In this document: one piece after another, positions 28,092 to 37,268 of the stretch
How the letters are laid out: each line of letters begins with the position of its first letter
How positions within the stretch are numbered: the first letter of the stretch is position 1
Source of the DNA: Peribacillus simplex
Lineage (GTDB): Bacteria; Bacillota; Bacilli; Bacillales; DSM-1321
Assembly: GCF_001578185.1 (NCBI RefSeq)
Contig: NZ_CP011008.1
Span: 2,198,001 to 2,262,000, forward strand
Direction of reading: 5' to 3'
DNA length: 64,000 bases
Notes under the pieces: model-generated
What the model saw: the letters and a program-made list of their open reading frames with translations, nothing else
Databases searched by the model: none
What the model was told of the DNA's origin: nothing
Translations under genes and position numbers: made by a program

Positions 28092-28876
28092 TTCAATTCC
28101 TTTGACTCTAATGCTGCATGCAGGTCCATTGAGATCTCTTGGATATCAGAATAAGGTTCTTGGATGCTTAATAACCTTTTGAGTATGTGCACGGTATCTT
28201 TTTCCAACGAAAGCTCTTCTGTCCAAGGGAGAGCCATTTTATTTTTGGAAGTGTATGTCGTATAAAGTACATATAAGAGTATTTCTCCCAAGTCGTAAAA
28301 ATCCTGCCTTTTCAGCTGCAAAATGGCTTCTTTTGCGAGATTGGCCGAAACGGCACATTTAGATAAACCAAAGTCTATCAAAATGGGCTGATTGTCTTTA
28401 AGTAAGATATTTGGTATACGTAAATCTTGATGGAAAATATAATGGCTGTGCAGATAAGATACTAATTCGACCAACTCACCAAGAAATAGTAGAGACTCTT
28501 TCTCATCGAACGTTATATGATTCAAAAAAATATGGTCTTCCAAATTATCCCCTTCAATGAAATCCATCACAAAATAATAATTTCCGTCATGTGAAAATTT
28601 CTCGTGAAATTTAGGCATTTCTTTATGGTTTAACATTCGTAATATGGAGATTTCATTCTCAAACTGTTCAAGCTCTTTTTTGCTGCGGCGTTTACTTGTC
28701 CGGAGCTGTTTGATTACGGTATTCACATTCGTTTTTAAATCAATGCAAAGATAGATAATACCGTAGCTACCTGTTCCTATTACAGCCGTTACTTCGTAGC
28801 GGTTTTTCAAAACCACGCCTTTTTTTAAAGGTATATCCACAAAAAATTGATAGATCTTTCGAATGGAACGCAACAT
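28088..28876 (-). CDS. PrkD (YbdM)-like serine/threonine protein kinase
   Basis: A 262-residue Hanks-type kinase. The glycine loop is IGTGSYGIIYL, the ATP lysine is in VIKQLR, the catalytic loop reads FHQDLRIPNILL (an HQD instead of HRD), and the metal-binding DFG is in LIDFGLS. No membrane segment or sensor domain follows, so it is cytosolic. It resembles Bacillus subtilis YbdM (PrkD) in length and in PLKKGVVLKNRYEV. I use the ATG at 28876 because GAGGG lies eight bases upstream. Earlier in-frame starts reach 28921. Confidence 0.85.
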   Translation of the reverse strand: MLRSIRKIYQFFVDIPLKKGVVLKNRYEVTAVIGTGSYGIIYLCIDLKTNVNTVIKQLRTSKRRSKKELEQFENEISILRMLNHKEMPKFHEKFSHDGNYYFVMDFIEGDNLEDHIFLNHITFDEKESLLFLGELVELVSYLHSHYIFHQDLRIPNILLKDNQPILIDFGLSKCAVSANLAKEAILQLKRQDFYDLGEILLYVLYTTYTSKNKMALPWTEELSLEKDTVHILKRLLSIQEPYSDIQEISMDLHAALESKELN

Positions 28877-29124
28877 TGAAACTTCCCTCACCACTTTCAT
28901 ATATTTGAGTGGAAAACTCAAAAGACCATTATGATAACTAAACTGGGAATATGAATGATCATGGATAGTGTACCATTGATTTTTGATATTGCGGTAATGA
29001 AAGTCTTTTCTTCGGTAGTGTCCTTTTACACGATATTCAATAAAATGTTGATTAATATATATGGAAAAAATCCCTTATCAATGAAAAAAGAATAAATTAA
29101 AGATGACTATTGAAAATAAAAAAT

Positions 29125-29150
29125 TTTCGTAATTTCATATTATGAAATTA
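29125..29150. promoter_or_regulatory. candidate IclR-type operator ahead of the anthranilate cluster
   Basis: TAATTTCATA and TATGAAATTA form a perfect 10-base inverted repeat around one base (29130-29150). The overlapping TTTCGTAAT and ATTATGAAA at 29125-29147 resemble a second site at 31961-31979. It lies 65-90 bases before the flavin reductase gene. The regulator encoded at 31209 is the likely reader. Confidence 0.5.
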
Positions 29151-29215
29151 TTGGATTTTTTAAATTTTTAAGTTTAATATAATGAATTCATAATCAAAGA
29201 GTAGGAGGTGAAGAG

Positions 29216-29684
29216 ATGGGTGGGCGCGAGTTAAGAAATTGCTTTGGTAAATTCCCAACCGGAGTTACGATAGTGAGCTGGTTTGATGGGAAAGTTCAAA
29301 ATGGCATTACTGTGAATTCATTCACTTCGGTTTCCTTTGATCCCCCGCTTGCTTTAGTGTCAATTCATAAAGAAGCAAAAGCCTGCAATAGCATGAAAGA
29401 TAGAGCATTTACCATTAATATTTTGTCGGATGAACAAGAATCCATTGCATGGCAATTTGCGGGCAATAAACGGGAAGCACTTGAAATTGACTGGGATAAC
29501 AAGGGGATTTCACCAAAAATAAAAGGAAGTGTCGCCTGGATGGAATGCAAACCATGGAAAGAATATGATGCGGGTGATCATGTATTTGTTCATAGGTGAA
29601 ATCCAGGGATTACATTTCGAAGATTTGGAAGCGCTTACTTTTTATCAAGGGAAAATGGGGTCTGCTAAACAACTCGTAAAATAA
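29216..29684 (+). pseudogene. flavin reductase component, one-base frameshift
   Basis: A short-chain flavin reductase (HpaC/DIM6-NTAB type) that would supply reduced flavin to the hydroxylase encoded 11 bases downstream. It has FPTGVTIVSW, ITVNSFTSVSFDPPL and the FMN-site residues after it. The normal frame ends at 29599 as DHVFVHR. Removing the A at about 29584 restores DHVLFIGEIQGLHFEDLE and a full 155-residue protein ending at 29684. Either the strain carries a real frameshift or one base was miscalled. Confidence 0.85.
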
Positions 29685-29695
29685 GGGGGATTCTT

Positions 29696-31177
29696 ATGGG
29701 CATTAAAACCGGCGAAGAATATATTAATAGAATTAAATCCAGAAAGCCAGAAGTCTGGCTTGGTGGAAGAGTGGTTGAGGATATTTATAATGAACCAATT
29801 TTTAAACAGCCGATACAAGAAATTGCGAAGTTGTATGACATTCAACATGACCCGGAATATCAAGATGAAATCACCCACATTTGTAAAGAAACCGGAGAAC
29901 GTGTTAATAATGCTTTTTTATTCCCGAAGACTTCGGATGACCTGCAAAAAAGAAGTAAGTTATTTGAAGTGTATGCCAGGATGACATATGGACTTATGGG
30001 GAGAACGCCTGACTTTTTAAATGTTGTAGTCACTTCCATGGCGCATAATTCCTGGTTTCTTGATAAATACAACAAAGACTGGTCTAAGAACATCAAGGAT
30101 TATTATACCTATATTCGTGACAATGATTTATTCCTTACGCATGCAATCATTAATCCTCAAAATGATCGAAGTAAGGAATCTCATGAGCAAAAAGAAACAT
30201 ATACACACTTGGGGACCGTTGAGGAAAAAGAAGAAGGAATACTTGTCCGCGGTGCAAAAATGTTAGCAACCCTGGCTCCCATTACTGATGAAGTAATTAT
30301 CTATTCTTTCCCGGGATTCACACCAGGAGATGAGCGTCATGCGGTAGCATTTGCGCTGCCGATCGATACGCCGGGACTGCGCATAATCTGCCGGGAACCA
30401 ATGCAGGACGGAACACGCTCGATGTTTGATCATCCACTGGCCTCACGCTATGAGGAAATGGATGCCCTGCTTGTATTTAATGATGTATTGGTTCCTTGGA
30501 ATCGCGTCTTCTTATACAACAATGTAGAGGCGGCAAACCGCTTGTATCCAATGACAGGAATCGCTGAACAGCCTGCACACCAATCAGGTGTCCGTGGATA
30601 TATTAAACTGGCATTTGCCGTTGAAGTTGCTTGTAAAGTGGCAGACTCTATCGGAGTTGATGGTTTCCTGCATGTCCAACGTGATTTGGGTGAACTTGTT
30701 CAATCCGTCGAAGTCATCCGTTCACTGCTTCGGGTAGCGGAATATGAGTACACGATTAATGACTACGGTGAGGCCCGGCCAAATCCAGATGCCTTGGAAT
30801 CGATTCGCGGTTTCCTTCCAGAGATGTATCCCCGTGCCATAGAGGTTATCCAGACAATTGGGGCTGGCGGGCTGTTGATGTCACCGACAGGGGCGGACTT
30901 TGATAATCCGGAATTGCGCTGTGATATCGATAAATATTATGGAGGACGAAGCGGAGTTTCAGCGGAAGAACGCGTACGGGTGTTTAAACTTGCCTGGGAT
31001 TTATGCGGGGAAGCATTCGGGCAGCGCCTCCTTCAATACGAGCGCTATTACACGGGTGATCCAGTTCGGAAAAGAGCCATTTTTTATAATAAATATAAGA
31101 AAAACAAAAACTTCACCATGGTAGATGAAGTGCTTAACAAACCGATACAAGTAGCCATCGATGCGATCAACCAGTAA
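29696..31177 (+). CDS. flavin-dependent aromatic 3-monooxygenase (HpaB family; probable anthranilate 3-hydroxylase)
   Basis: A 493-residue hydroxylase of the 4-hydroxyphenylacetate 3-monooxygenase large-component family, with [14 protein letters not shown] early, the flavin/substrate-contact region [27 protein letters not shown], and [18 protein letters not shown] near the end. The genes after it degrade 3-hydroxyanthranilate, so its substrate is more likely anthranilate than 4-hydroxyphenylacetate, as described for Geobacillus thermodenitrificans. It needs free reduced flavin from a reductase. The family is certain, the substrate is inferred. Confidence 0.85.
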   Translation: MGIKTGEEYINRIKSRKPEVWLGGRVVEDIYNEPIFKQPIQEIAKLYDIQHDPEYQDEITHICKETGERVNNAFLFPKTSDDLQKRSKLFEVYARMTYGLMGRTPDFLNVVVTSMAHNSWFLDKYNKDWSKNIKDYYTYIRDNDLFLTHAIINPQNDRSKESHEQKETYTHLGTVEEKEEGILVRGAKMLATLAPITDEVIIYSFPGFTPGDERHAVAFALPIDTPGLRIICREPMQDGTRSMFDHPLASRYEEMDALLVFNDVLVPWNRVFLYNNVEAANRLYPMTGIAEQPAHQSGVRGYIKLAFAVEVACKVADSIGVDGFLHVQRDLGELVQSVEVIRSLLRVAEYEYTINDYGEARPNPDALESIRGFLPEMYPRAIEVIQTIGAGGLLMSPTGADFDNPELRCDIDKYYGGRSGVSAEERVRVFKLAWDLCGEAFGQRLLQYERYYTGDPVRKRAIFYNKYKKNKNFTMVDEVLNKPIQVAIDAINQ

Positions 31178-31208
31178 TTTTAATCGTTGAATAGGGAGGG
31201 GGGGCGTC

Positions 31209-31958
31209 ATGATTTCGTCCGTTGAGAAGGTAATAAAGATACTTGATTTATTCACTAATGAAGAACCCTCACTTGGAAATAAGGAAATTGCTGAAAAATT
31301 GAATATGAGTCCAAGTTCATCACATCATCTCGTGAAAACGATGTGTAAGGAAGGGATGCTGATCCAGGGCAAAGATCGAAAATACCGGCTTGGGTGGAAG
31401 TTACTTGAGTGGAGCAGTAAAGTCATGTATCAGCAGGATATTCATTATGAAGCAGGACCTATTTTAAGTAATCTTGTCCTGCAATTTAGAGGGAATTCTC
31501 ATATTGGGATGTTTCACGAAGGCGAAGTCAGGTTTGTGATGAAAATGTCGTCCCCTCATGCTGAGCATATGACCACATTTATAGGAGCAAGAAAACCAGC
31601 GTATTGTACGAGCAGCGGGAAAATATTACTTGCTTTTAACCCATCCTTTATTCAGCCTACGCTTGCAAAAGGGCTTTTGAAGCACTCAACAAATACGATT
31701 ACTTGCATTAACCAATTGGATGAAGAATTAAAGGCCATCCGCAAACAGGGATTTGCGATCAGTGATGATGAAAATGATTTTGGGTTATATGGGGTTGCTG
31801 CCCCCATTAAATCCTACAATGGTCAAGTTATTGCGGCACTTAACCTTGTCGGAGATCGAAATTATATGATTGGGAGAGAGAAGACGAATATTATTCAATC
31901 TGTAATTCGATCGGCACAAATGATTTCAAAACAGGTTGGTTATATGTCGTTAGTGTGA
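31209..31958 (+). CDS. IclR-family transcriptional regulator
   Basis: A 249-residue regulator. The N-terminal winged helix reads NKEIAEKLNMSPSSSHHLVK and the C-terminal effector domain contains TSSGKILLAFNP and GLYGVAAPIKSYNGQ. IclR proteins often control aromatic catabolism and bind an aromatic acid. It sits inside the cluster between hydroxylase and ring dioxygenase genes. Two inverted repeats with TTTCG/CGAAA arms, one before the flavin reductase and one right after this gene, are its candidate operators. Confidence 0.88.
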   Translation: MISSVEKVIKILDLFTNEEPSLGNKEIAEKLNMSPSSSHHLVKTMCKEGMLIQGKDRKYRLGWKLLEWSSKVMYQQDIHYEAGPILSNLVLQFRGNSHIGMFHEGEVRFVMKMSSPHAEHMTTFIGARKPAYCTSSGKILLAFNPSFIQPTLAKGLLKHSTNTITCINQLDEELKAIRKQGFAISDDENDFGLYGVAAPIKSYNGQVIAALNLVGDRNYMIGREKTNIIQSVIRSAQMISKQVGYMSLV

Positions 31959-31981
31959 ATTTTCGCAAATATTACGAAAAT
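31959..31981. promoter_or_regulatory. candidate IclR-type operator before nbaC
   Basis: ATTTTCG and CGAAAAT are perfect inverted arms around nine bases. The site lies 22 bases before the dioxygenase start and overlaps the likely promoter of the downstream operon. It resembles the site at 29125-29147. Confidence 0.5.
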
Positions 31982-32003
31982 GAAAACGGGAGGTAGTTTA
32001 TTC

Positions 32004-32564
32004 ATGAAGGGATATGCTCAATCTTTAAAATTACAGGCTAGATCATTAAATGTAATGAAAGTTATTGAAGACAATAAAAATTTATTGAAGCCGCCGGTTA
32101 ATAACAAAGTACTTTGGGAAGATTCCGAATTCATTGTCATGCTTCTGGGTGGCCCGAATTACAGGCGTGATTTTCATGTTGACCCTTCAGACGAGTTATT
32201 TTATCAGATAAAAGGCTCCTGCTATGTAGAATGCATAACCCAAAACGGCGAGCGTGAAGTAGTGGAGGTGAAAGAGGGGGAAATGTTCATGCTTCCAGCT
32301 GATGTACCCCATTCCCCTCACAGGGTATCGGATACATACGGCATTGTTATAGAGCGCAAGCGTGCAATAGATGAGCTTGAAGATTTCGTTTGGTTCTGTG
32401 GGAAATGTAATCATGAGATGCACAAAGTTACGATCCAATTGACGAATATTGAGGTTCAGGTGAAAGAAGCCATTGAGGCTTTCAACGGAAGTAAGGAACT
32501 TCGCACTTGTCATGAATGTGGTCATGTTATGTCAGAAAACGTTGAGGCTTGGAAATGCGAATAG
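32004..32564 (+). CDS. nbaC: 3-hydroxyanthranilate 3,4-dioxygenase
   Basis: A 186-residue cupin dioxygenase that opens the ring of 3-hydroxyanthranilate to 2-amino-3-carboxymuconate semialdehyde. The iron ligands are in DFHVDPSDELFYQIKG and PADVPHSPHR, and the bacterial type has a C-terminal rubredoxin-like iron site formed by FCGKCNHEM and TCHECGHVM. I use the ATG at 32004, nine bases after GGGAGGT. An earlier ATG at 31980 lies within the inverted repeat. It overlaps the decarboxylase gene. Confidence 0.92.
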   Translation: MKGYAQSLKLQARSLNVMKVIEDNKNLLKPPVNNKVLWEDSEFIVMLLGGPNYRRDFHVDPSDELFYQIKGSCYVECITQNGEREVVEVKEGEMFMLPADVPHSPHRVSDTYGIVIERKRAIDELEDFVWFCGKCNHEMHKVTIQLTNIEVQVKEAIEAFNGSKELRTCHECGHVMSENVEAWKCE

Positions 32565-33547
32565 ACTTTCATACTCATATTCTGCCGTTGGATCTGCCGG
32601 ACTTAACCGGAAAATTTGGTCAGGGACGCTGGCCGGTGCTAGAGCAGAAATGTTCATGCGGGGCAGATATTATGGTAAGCGGGAAGCTGTTCAGGAAAGT
32701 GACTGACCAGGTATGGGACCCGGAAAAACGCATTCAGGATATGGATGCCGAAGGAGTCGATATGCAGGTGCTGTCACCGGTGCCAGTGACATTTTCATAC
32801 TGGGCGCCAATAGACCAGGCGCTATACATGTCCCAATTCCAGAATGATTTTATTGCTGAGACTGTGAACAGGCATCCTGACAGGTTCATCGGTCTCGGGA
32901 CTGTTCCGCTTCAGGATTTGAAAGTGGCAATTGGCGAAATGGAACGCTGTAAATTTGAACTTGGTTTGGCGGGGATTGAGATTGGTACAAACGTAAACGG
33001 AGAGAATCTAGATTCACCTGTTTTATTAGAATTCTTCCAAATGGCTGAAAAATGGAATGTCCCACTGTTTATACACCCTTGGGAGACAATGGCAAAAGAC
33101 CGAACGGAACGGCATAATCTTATGTATACAATCGCGATGCCGAGTGAAACCGCACTGGCGGCAGCAAGCATTGTATGGAGTGGCGTCATGGAAAAGTACC
33201 CGGATCTGAAACTATGTTTTGCTCATGGCGGGGGCTCATTCCCATATATTTTACCGCGGATTGATCAGGGATGGGAAGTATGGCCTGATTTAAGAAAAAC
33301 CTCAATGCCGCCAAGCCATTATGCACAAAAGTTTTATTTCGATTCCCTGAACTATGATATCCGGAATATTCAGTATCTGGTTGAACGTTTTGGATATAAG
33401 AAAGTGCTGATGGGTTCCGACTATCCATTTTTATTAAGAGAAAAGCCTCCAGGTAAAGTAATTGATGACGCTCTAAATCTTTCAGATGAAGTGAAAGCGA
33501 ATCTTCTTGGGAAAAATGCATTGAGGTTTTTAAATTTGGAATCGTGA
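32555..33547 (+). CDS. nbaD: 2-amino-3-carboxymuconate-6-semialdehyde decarboxylase
   Basis: A 330-residue amidohydrolase-fold decarboxylase. The metal site starts with MRIDFHTHILP and includes FIHPWE, LCFAHGGGSFPY and the aspartate in LMGSDYPFLL. It removes the carboxyl group and gives 2-aminomuconate semialdehyde, which avoids spontaneous closure to quinolinate. The ATG at 32555 has GAGG seven bases upstream. It overlaps nbaC by ten bases. Confidence 0.92.
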   Translation: MRIDFHTHILPLDLPDLTGKFGQGRWPVLEQKCSCGADIMVSGKLFRKVTDQVWDPEKRIQDMDAEGVDMQVLSPVPVTFSYWAPIDQALYMSQFQNDFIAETVNRHPDRFIGLGTVPLQDLKVAIGEMERCKFELGLAGIEIGTNVNGENLDSPVLLEFFQMAEKWNVPLFIHPWETMAKDRTERHNLMYTIAMPSETALAAASIVWSGVMEKYPDLKLCFAHGGGSFPYILPRIDQGWEVWPDLRKTSMPPSHYAQKFYFDSLNYDIRNIQYLVERFGYKKVLMGSDYPFLLREKPPGKVIDDALNLSDEVKANLLGKNALRFLNLES

Positions 33548-33557
33548 GGGGAGAAGC

Positions 33558-34019
33558 ATGGAAAAACAGATTAAAGCACCGGAACAAGTTCTTGAGGAAC
33601 TTGGAATCATGCTTCATATGCCAAGGGAAGCGGTCGGCAACTATGTCAGCCACGTACGGGTGGGAAATTTGATTTTCACATCCGGACAAGGCGTTGATGA
33701 TTTTCACGGCAAGCTTGGCAAAGAGCTGACGGAAGAAGAAGGGTATCAGGCAGCGAGGCAGTCAATGATTAATCTTCTGCGGGTGCTGAAGGCTGAGCTT
33801 GGTGAACTATCCAGAGTTAAGAAGATAGTCAAAATTCTCGGCATGGTTAATTCAGCTGAAAATTTCACAGGACAGCCTAAAGTTTTGAATGGCGCATCAG
33901 ACCTGCTTGTTAACGTGTTTGGAGAGAGGGGAAGACATGCTCGGTCAGCGGTGGGAATGGCCCAGCTTCCAAATAATACTGCAATTGAAATTGAAATGAT
34001 TGTGGAAATACAAGATTGA
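33558..34019 (+). CDS. RidA-family deaminase (probable 2-aminomuconate deaminase)
   Basis: A 153-residue protein of the RidA/YjgF fold. It has NYVSHVRVGNLIFTSGQG, then a YQAARQSMINLL helix and GRHARSAVGMAQLP, where the arginine is the usual imine-binding residue. In 3-hydroxyanthranilate pathways a RidA-like protein hydrolyses 2-aminomuconate to 4-oxalocrotonate and ammonia, which fits its place between decarboxylase and aldehyde dehydrogenase. The specific reaction is inferred from context. Confidence 0.82.
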   Translation: MEKQIKAPEQVLEELGIMLHMPREAVGNYVSHVRVGNLIFTSGQGVDDFHGKLGKELTEEEGYQAARQSMINLLRVLKAELGELSRVKKIVKILGMVNSAENFTGQPKVLNGASDLLVNVFGERGRHARSAVGMAQLPNNTAIEIEMIVEIQD

Positions 34020-34060
34020 GACCTTTTGCAATTATCTCAATAAAGAGAGAGGGATGTTTC

Positions 34061-35536
34061 ATGCAAGCAGCAAAAGATAGTATAAATACTGTTAAATCAA
34101 TAGATTGCCGGCACTTTATTAACGGGGAATTCCTGAATCCAAATCAATCTAAAACTTTTGACAATATCAATCCCGCAACGGAAGAAAAACTTGGATGGGT
34201 TGCTGAAGGAGGAAAAGAGGAGGTGAATCAAGCTGTTTCTGCAGCAAGGCATGCGCTTAAAGGTCCTTGGAAATCTTTTACCGATAATGAACGCTCTGCG
34301 GTTCTAAGGCGAATCGGCGATCTCATTTTAGAAAAGAAAGAAGAACTGACCATGTTGGAAACCCTCGATACAGGGAAACCGTATAGCCTTGCACTAGAAA
34401 TGGACATCAAGCGTGCAGCTCACAATTTCCACTTTTTTGCTGATTATATCACCACACTTGGTAATGAATCCTACAATCAGAACAACATTGCCCTTCATTA
34501 TTCGATTAGACGACCCGTAGGGGTGGTAGGGATGATTAATCCTTGGAACTTACCATTGTTATTGTTGACATGGAAGTTGGCACCATGTCTGGCAGCCGGC
34601 AATACTGCGGTTATGAAACCAGCTGAACTGACCCCGATGACAGCGACAAAATTGATGGAAATATGCAAGGAAGCCGGAGTTCCGGACGGGGTAGTCAACC
34701 TTGTGCATGGATATGGTATAAATTCAGCAGGAGCCGCTCTAAGTGAACATCCTGACGTCGATGCGATTACATTCACAGGGGAAACAAAAACGGGAACAGC
34801 GATCATGAAAGCCGCGGCGCCTACATTGAAAAAAATTTCATTTGAACTGGGCGGGAAAAATCCGAATATTGTGTTTGCAGACTCTAATCTCGATGAAGTG
34901 ATCGAAACGACATTGAAATCAAGCTTCATGAACCAAGGTGAAGTTTGTTTATGTGGATCACGTATCTACGTTCAACAAGGATTGTATGACGAATTCCTTG
35001 AAAAGATGGTTGTGCGTACAGAAAAATTGAAAGTCGGGGATCCGTTTGATTCCGAAACGGAAGTAGGAGCTGTAATAGGAAAAGAACATTATAAAAAAGT
35101 GATGAGTTACATTGATCTGGCGAAAGAAGAAGGAGCGAAAATATTAACTGGAGGAAGAAGAGCCGGTCAGTTTGAAAAAGGTTTTTTCATTGAACCTACA
35201 ATCATTGCCGGGGTTACGCGTGAATCCCGTTGCGTACGGGAAGAAATTTTTGGTCCTGTGGTAACGGTCATGCCTTTCGAAACGGAAGAAGAGGTACTAG
35301 AGCACGCTAATGATACTCATTACGGACTGGGGGCAACGATTTGGACCAATGATTTAAGGAGGGCGCATCGTGTCGCTTCTAAAATAGAAGCGGGTATTAT
35401 TTGGGTGAATACCTGGTATTTACGTGATTTACGCACACCTTTTGGGGGCATGAAGCACAGTGGCATCGGCCGTGAAGGTGGGTCTCATAGTTTCGAATTT
35501 TACAGTGAATTGTCTAACGTCACGATTAAATTATAA
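34061..35536 (+). CDS. 2-aminomuconate/2-hydroxymuconate semialdehyde dehydrogenase
   Basis: A 491-residue NAD-dependent aldehyde dehydrogenase. The base is the glutamate in FELGGKNPNIV, the catalytic cysteine is in NQGEVCLCGSRIYV, and the NAD fold has GMINPWNLPLLLLTWKLAP. The product is the muconate acid for the next deamination. I use the ATG at 34061, preceded by AGAGGGA. A TTG at 34016 is in frame but lacks a ribosome binding site. Confidence 0.9.
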   Translation: MQAAKDSINTVKSIDCRHFINGEFLNPNQSKTFDNINPATEEKLGWVAEGGKEEVNQAVSAARHALKGPWKSFTDNERSAVLRRIGDLILEKKEELTMLETLDTGKPYSLALEMDIKRAAHNFHFFADYITTLGNESYNQNNIALHYSIRRPVGVVGMINPWNLPLLLLTWKLAPCLAAGNTAVMKPAELTPMTATKLMEICKEAGVPDGVVNLVHGYGINSAGAALSEHPDVDAITFTGETKTGTAIMKAAAPTLKKISFELGGKNPNIVFADSNLDEVIETTLKSSFMNQGEVCLCGSRIYVQQGLYDEFLEKMVVRTEKLKVGDPFDSETEVGAVIGKEHYKKVMSYIDLAKEEGAKILTGGRRAGQFEKGFFIEPTIIAGVTRESRCVREEIFGPVVTVMPFETEEEVLEHANDTHYGLGATIWTNDLRRAHRVASKIEAGIIWVNTWYLRDLRTPFGGMKHSGIGREGGSHSFEFYSELSNVTIKL

Positions 35537-35553
35537 AGAAGGAGGGAAGCATC

Positions 35554-36336
35554 ATGATCGTTAGTTTAACAGAATGGTCTGCCAGGTTTTTGAAAGCGGA
35601 AAAAACAGGAATAGGAATTTCAGCCCCCACCAATGAAATTCCGGATTTGAATGTGGAGGATGCCTACCAAATTCAGCTTGAAACCATTCGAAGCAAAATT
35701 CAGTCCGGTCTGGAAGTATCAGGTAAGAAAATAGGCTTGACTTCAAAGGCTATGCAACAGGTTCTTGGAGTAAATGAACCAGATTACGGACATTTACTTA
35801 ATGGGATGGAAGTGCAAAATAACGGATATATTCCCAGATGCCGGTTAATTCAACCGAAAGTGGAGGCAGAAGTGGCTTTTATTTTAAAGAAGGATCTGCA
35901 CGGTCCAAATATTACGGTTGATGATGTAATCGAAGCCACTGATTATGTGGTTGCTTCGATCGAAGTCGTTGATAGCCGTGTGATGGACTGGAAGATTAAA
36001 CTCCAGGACACTGTGGCGGATAATGCATCATCGGGCTTATATATTCTGGGAGATCGCAAAATTCACTTGAGTGAAATCGACCTCCCTTCCATTCAAATGA
36101 GCCTATATAAAAATGGCGAATTCATGAACCAAGGGACAGGTGATGCAGTACTTGGAAATCCAGCAACGTGCGTAGCCTGGCTCGTAAATAAACTAAATGG
36201 GTTTAAAGGTTCATTGAATGCGGGCGAAGTAATTTTATCCGGTGCATTATCCGCAGCAATCGAAGCGAAACCAGGTGACCGTTTTTCTGCTGACTTTGGA
36301 GATAAACTTGGAAAGGTCTCGGTTAATTTTGAGTGA
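35554..36336 (+). CDS. 2-keto-4-pentenoate hydratase
   Basis: A 260-residue member of the MhpD/DmpE hydratase family, metal-dependent. [35 protein letters not shown] and [16 protein letters not shown] match hydratases better than the paralogous decarboxylase encoded at 38285. It adds water to 2-oxopent-4-enoate. It lies 17 bases after the dehydrogenase with a GGAGG site. Confidence 0.88.
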   Translation: MIVSLTEWSARFLKAEKTGIGISAPTNEIPDLNVEDAYQIQLETIRSKIQSGLEVSGKKIGLTSKAMQQVLGVNEPDYGHLLNGMEVQNNGYIPRCRLIQPKVEAEVAFILKKDLHGPNITVDDVIEATDYVVASIEVVDSRVMDWKIKLQDTVADNASSGLYILGDRKIHLSEIDLPSIQMSLYKNGEFMNQGTGDAVLGNPATCVAWLVNKLNGFKGSLNAGEVILSGALSAAIEAKPGDRFSADFGDKLGKVSVNFE

Positions 36337-36352
36337 AAGGAGCCCAGCGGCC

Positions 36353-37234
36353 TTGAAAAAACTAAAAGTAGGCATTATTGGATCAGGGAATATCGGCACG
36401 GACTTAATGATGAAAATTCATCGGTCGGATGTTCTCGAAATGTCGGTAATGATCGGTATCGACAAGGAATCAGAGGGTTTGAAGAAGGCTAGGATGCACG
36501 GACATCATGTCATTGAAAATGGCATGGATGGATTTTTGGAAAAGTCTGAACTTGCAGACATTTTATTCGATGCCACATCTGCGAAGGCGCATGTTTTTCA
36601 CTGCGAAGCCTTGAAAAAGATGAACAAGAAGCTGATAGACTTGACACCTGCCGCGATCGGACCGTTTATCGTTCCTTCCGTGAATTTAAAAGAAAATTTG
36701 AATGAAGCGGTTGTTAACATGATTACATGCGGCGGTCAAGCGACAATCCCCATCGTTCATGCGATCAGTCAAGTGGCCCAAGTCGAATATGCCGAAATAA
36801 TTGCGACAATTTCCAGCAAGAGTGCCGGTCCCGGAACTCGGGCTAATATTGATGAGTTTACCCAAACGACGGCAAGGGCCCTGGAACAGGTAGGTGGAGC
36901 AAAAAAAGGAAAAGCTATCATTCTGCTAAATCCGGCCGAACCGCCGCTCATTATGAGGGATACCATTCATTGTCTGCTTCAATCAGATTCCTTTGATGTG
37001 GAAGAGATAACAACGTCTGTCAATAAGATGGCGGAAAAGGTTTCTGAATATGTTCCAGGTTACCGTCTTAAGACAGAGCCGATATTTGATGGGAAACAAA
37101 TAACAGTCCTTCTGGAAGTGAAAGGGTTAGGAGATTTTCTTCCCGTATATGCAGGTAATTTGGATATAATGACGGCCTCAGCTGTAAAAGTAGGGGAAGA
37201 GATCGCTAAAAGCCAATTCGAACATTATGTTTGA
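36353..37234 (+). CDS. acetaldehyde dehydrogenase (acetylating)
   Basis: A 293-residue MhpF/DmpF-type enzyme that converts acetaldehyde to acetyl-CoA, working as a complex with the aldolase encoded next. It begins [19 protein letters not shown], with the catalytic cysteine in [17 protein letters not shown] and [14 protein letters not shown] after it. I choose the TTG at 36353: AAAGGAG lies ten bases upstream and the Rossmann start follows at once. The frame stays open further upstream inside the hydratase gene. Confidence 0.92.
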   Translation: MKKLKVGIIGSGNIGTDLMMKIHRSDVLEMSVMIGIDKESEGLKKARMHGHHVIENGMDGFLEKSELADILFDATSAKAHVFHCEALKKMNKKLIDLTPAAIGPFIVPSVNLKENLNEAVVNMITCGGQATIPIVHAISQVAQVEYAEIIATISSKSAGPGTRANIDEFTQTTARALEQVGGAKKGKAIILLNPAEPPLIMRDTIHCLLQSDSFDVEEITTSVNKMAEKVSEYVPGYRLKTEPIFDGKQITVLLEVKGLGDFLPVYAGNLDIMTASAVKVGEEIAKSQFEHYV

Positions 37235-37268
37235 AAAAAGTAATCGGAACTGTAAAGGTGGGGTTCAT

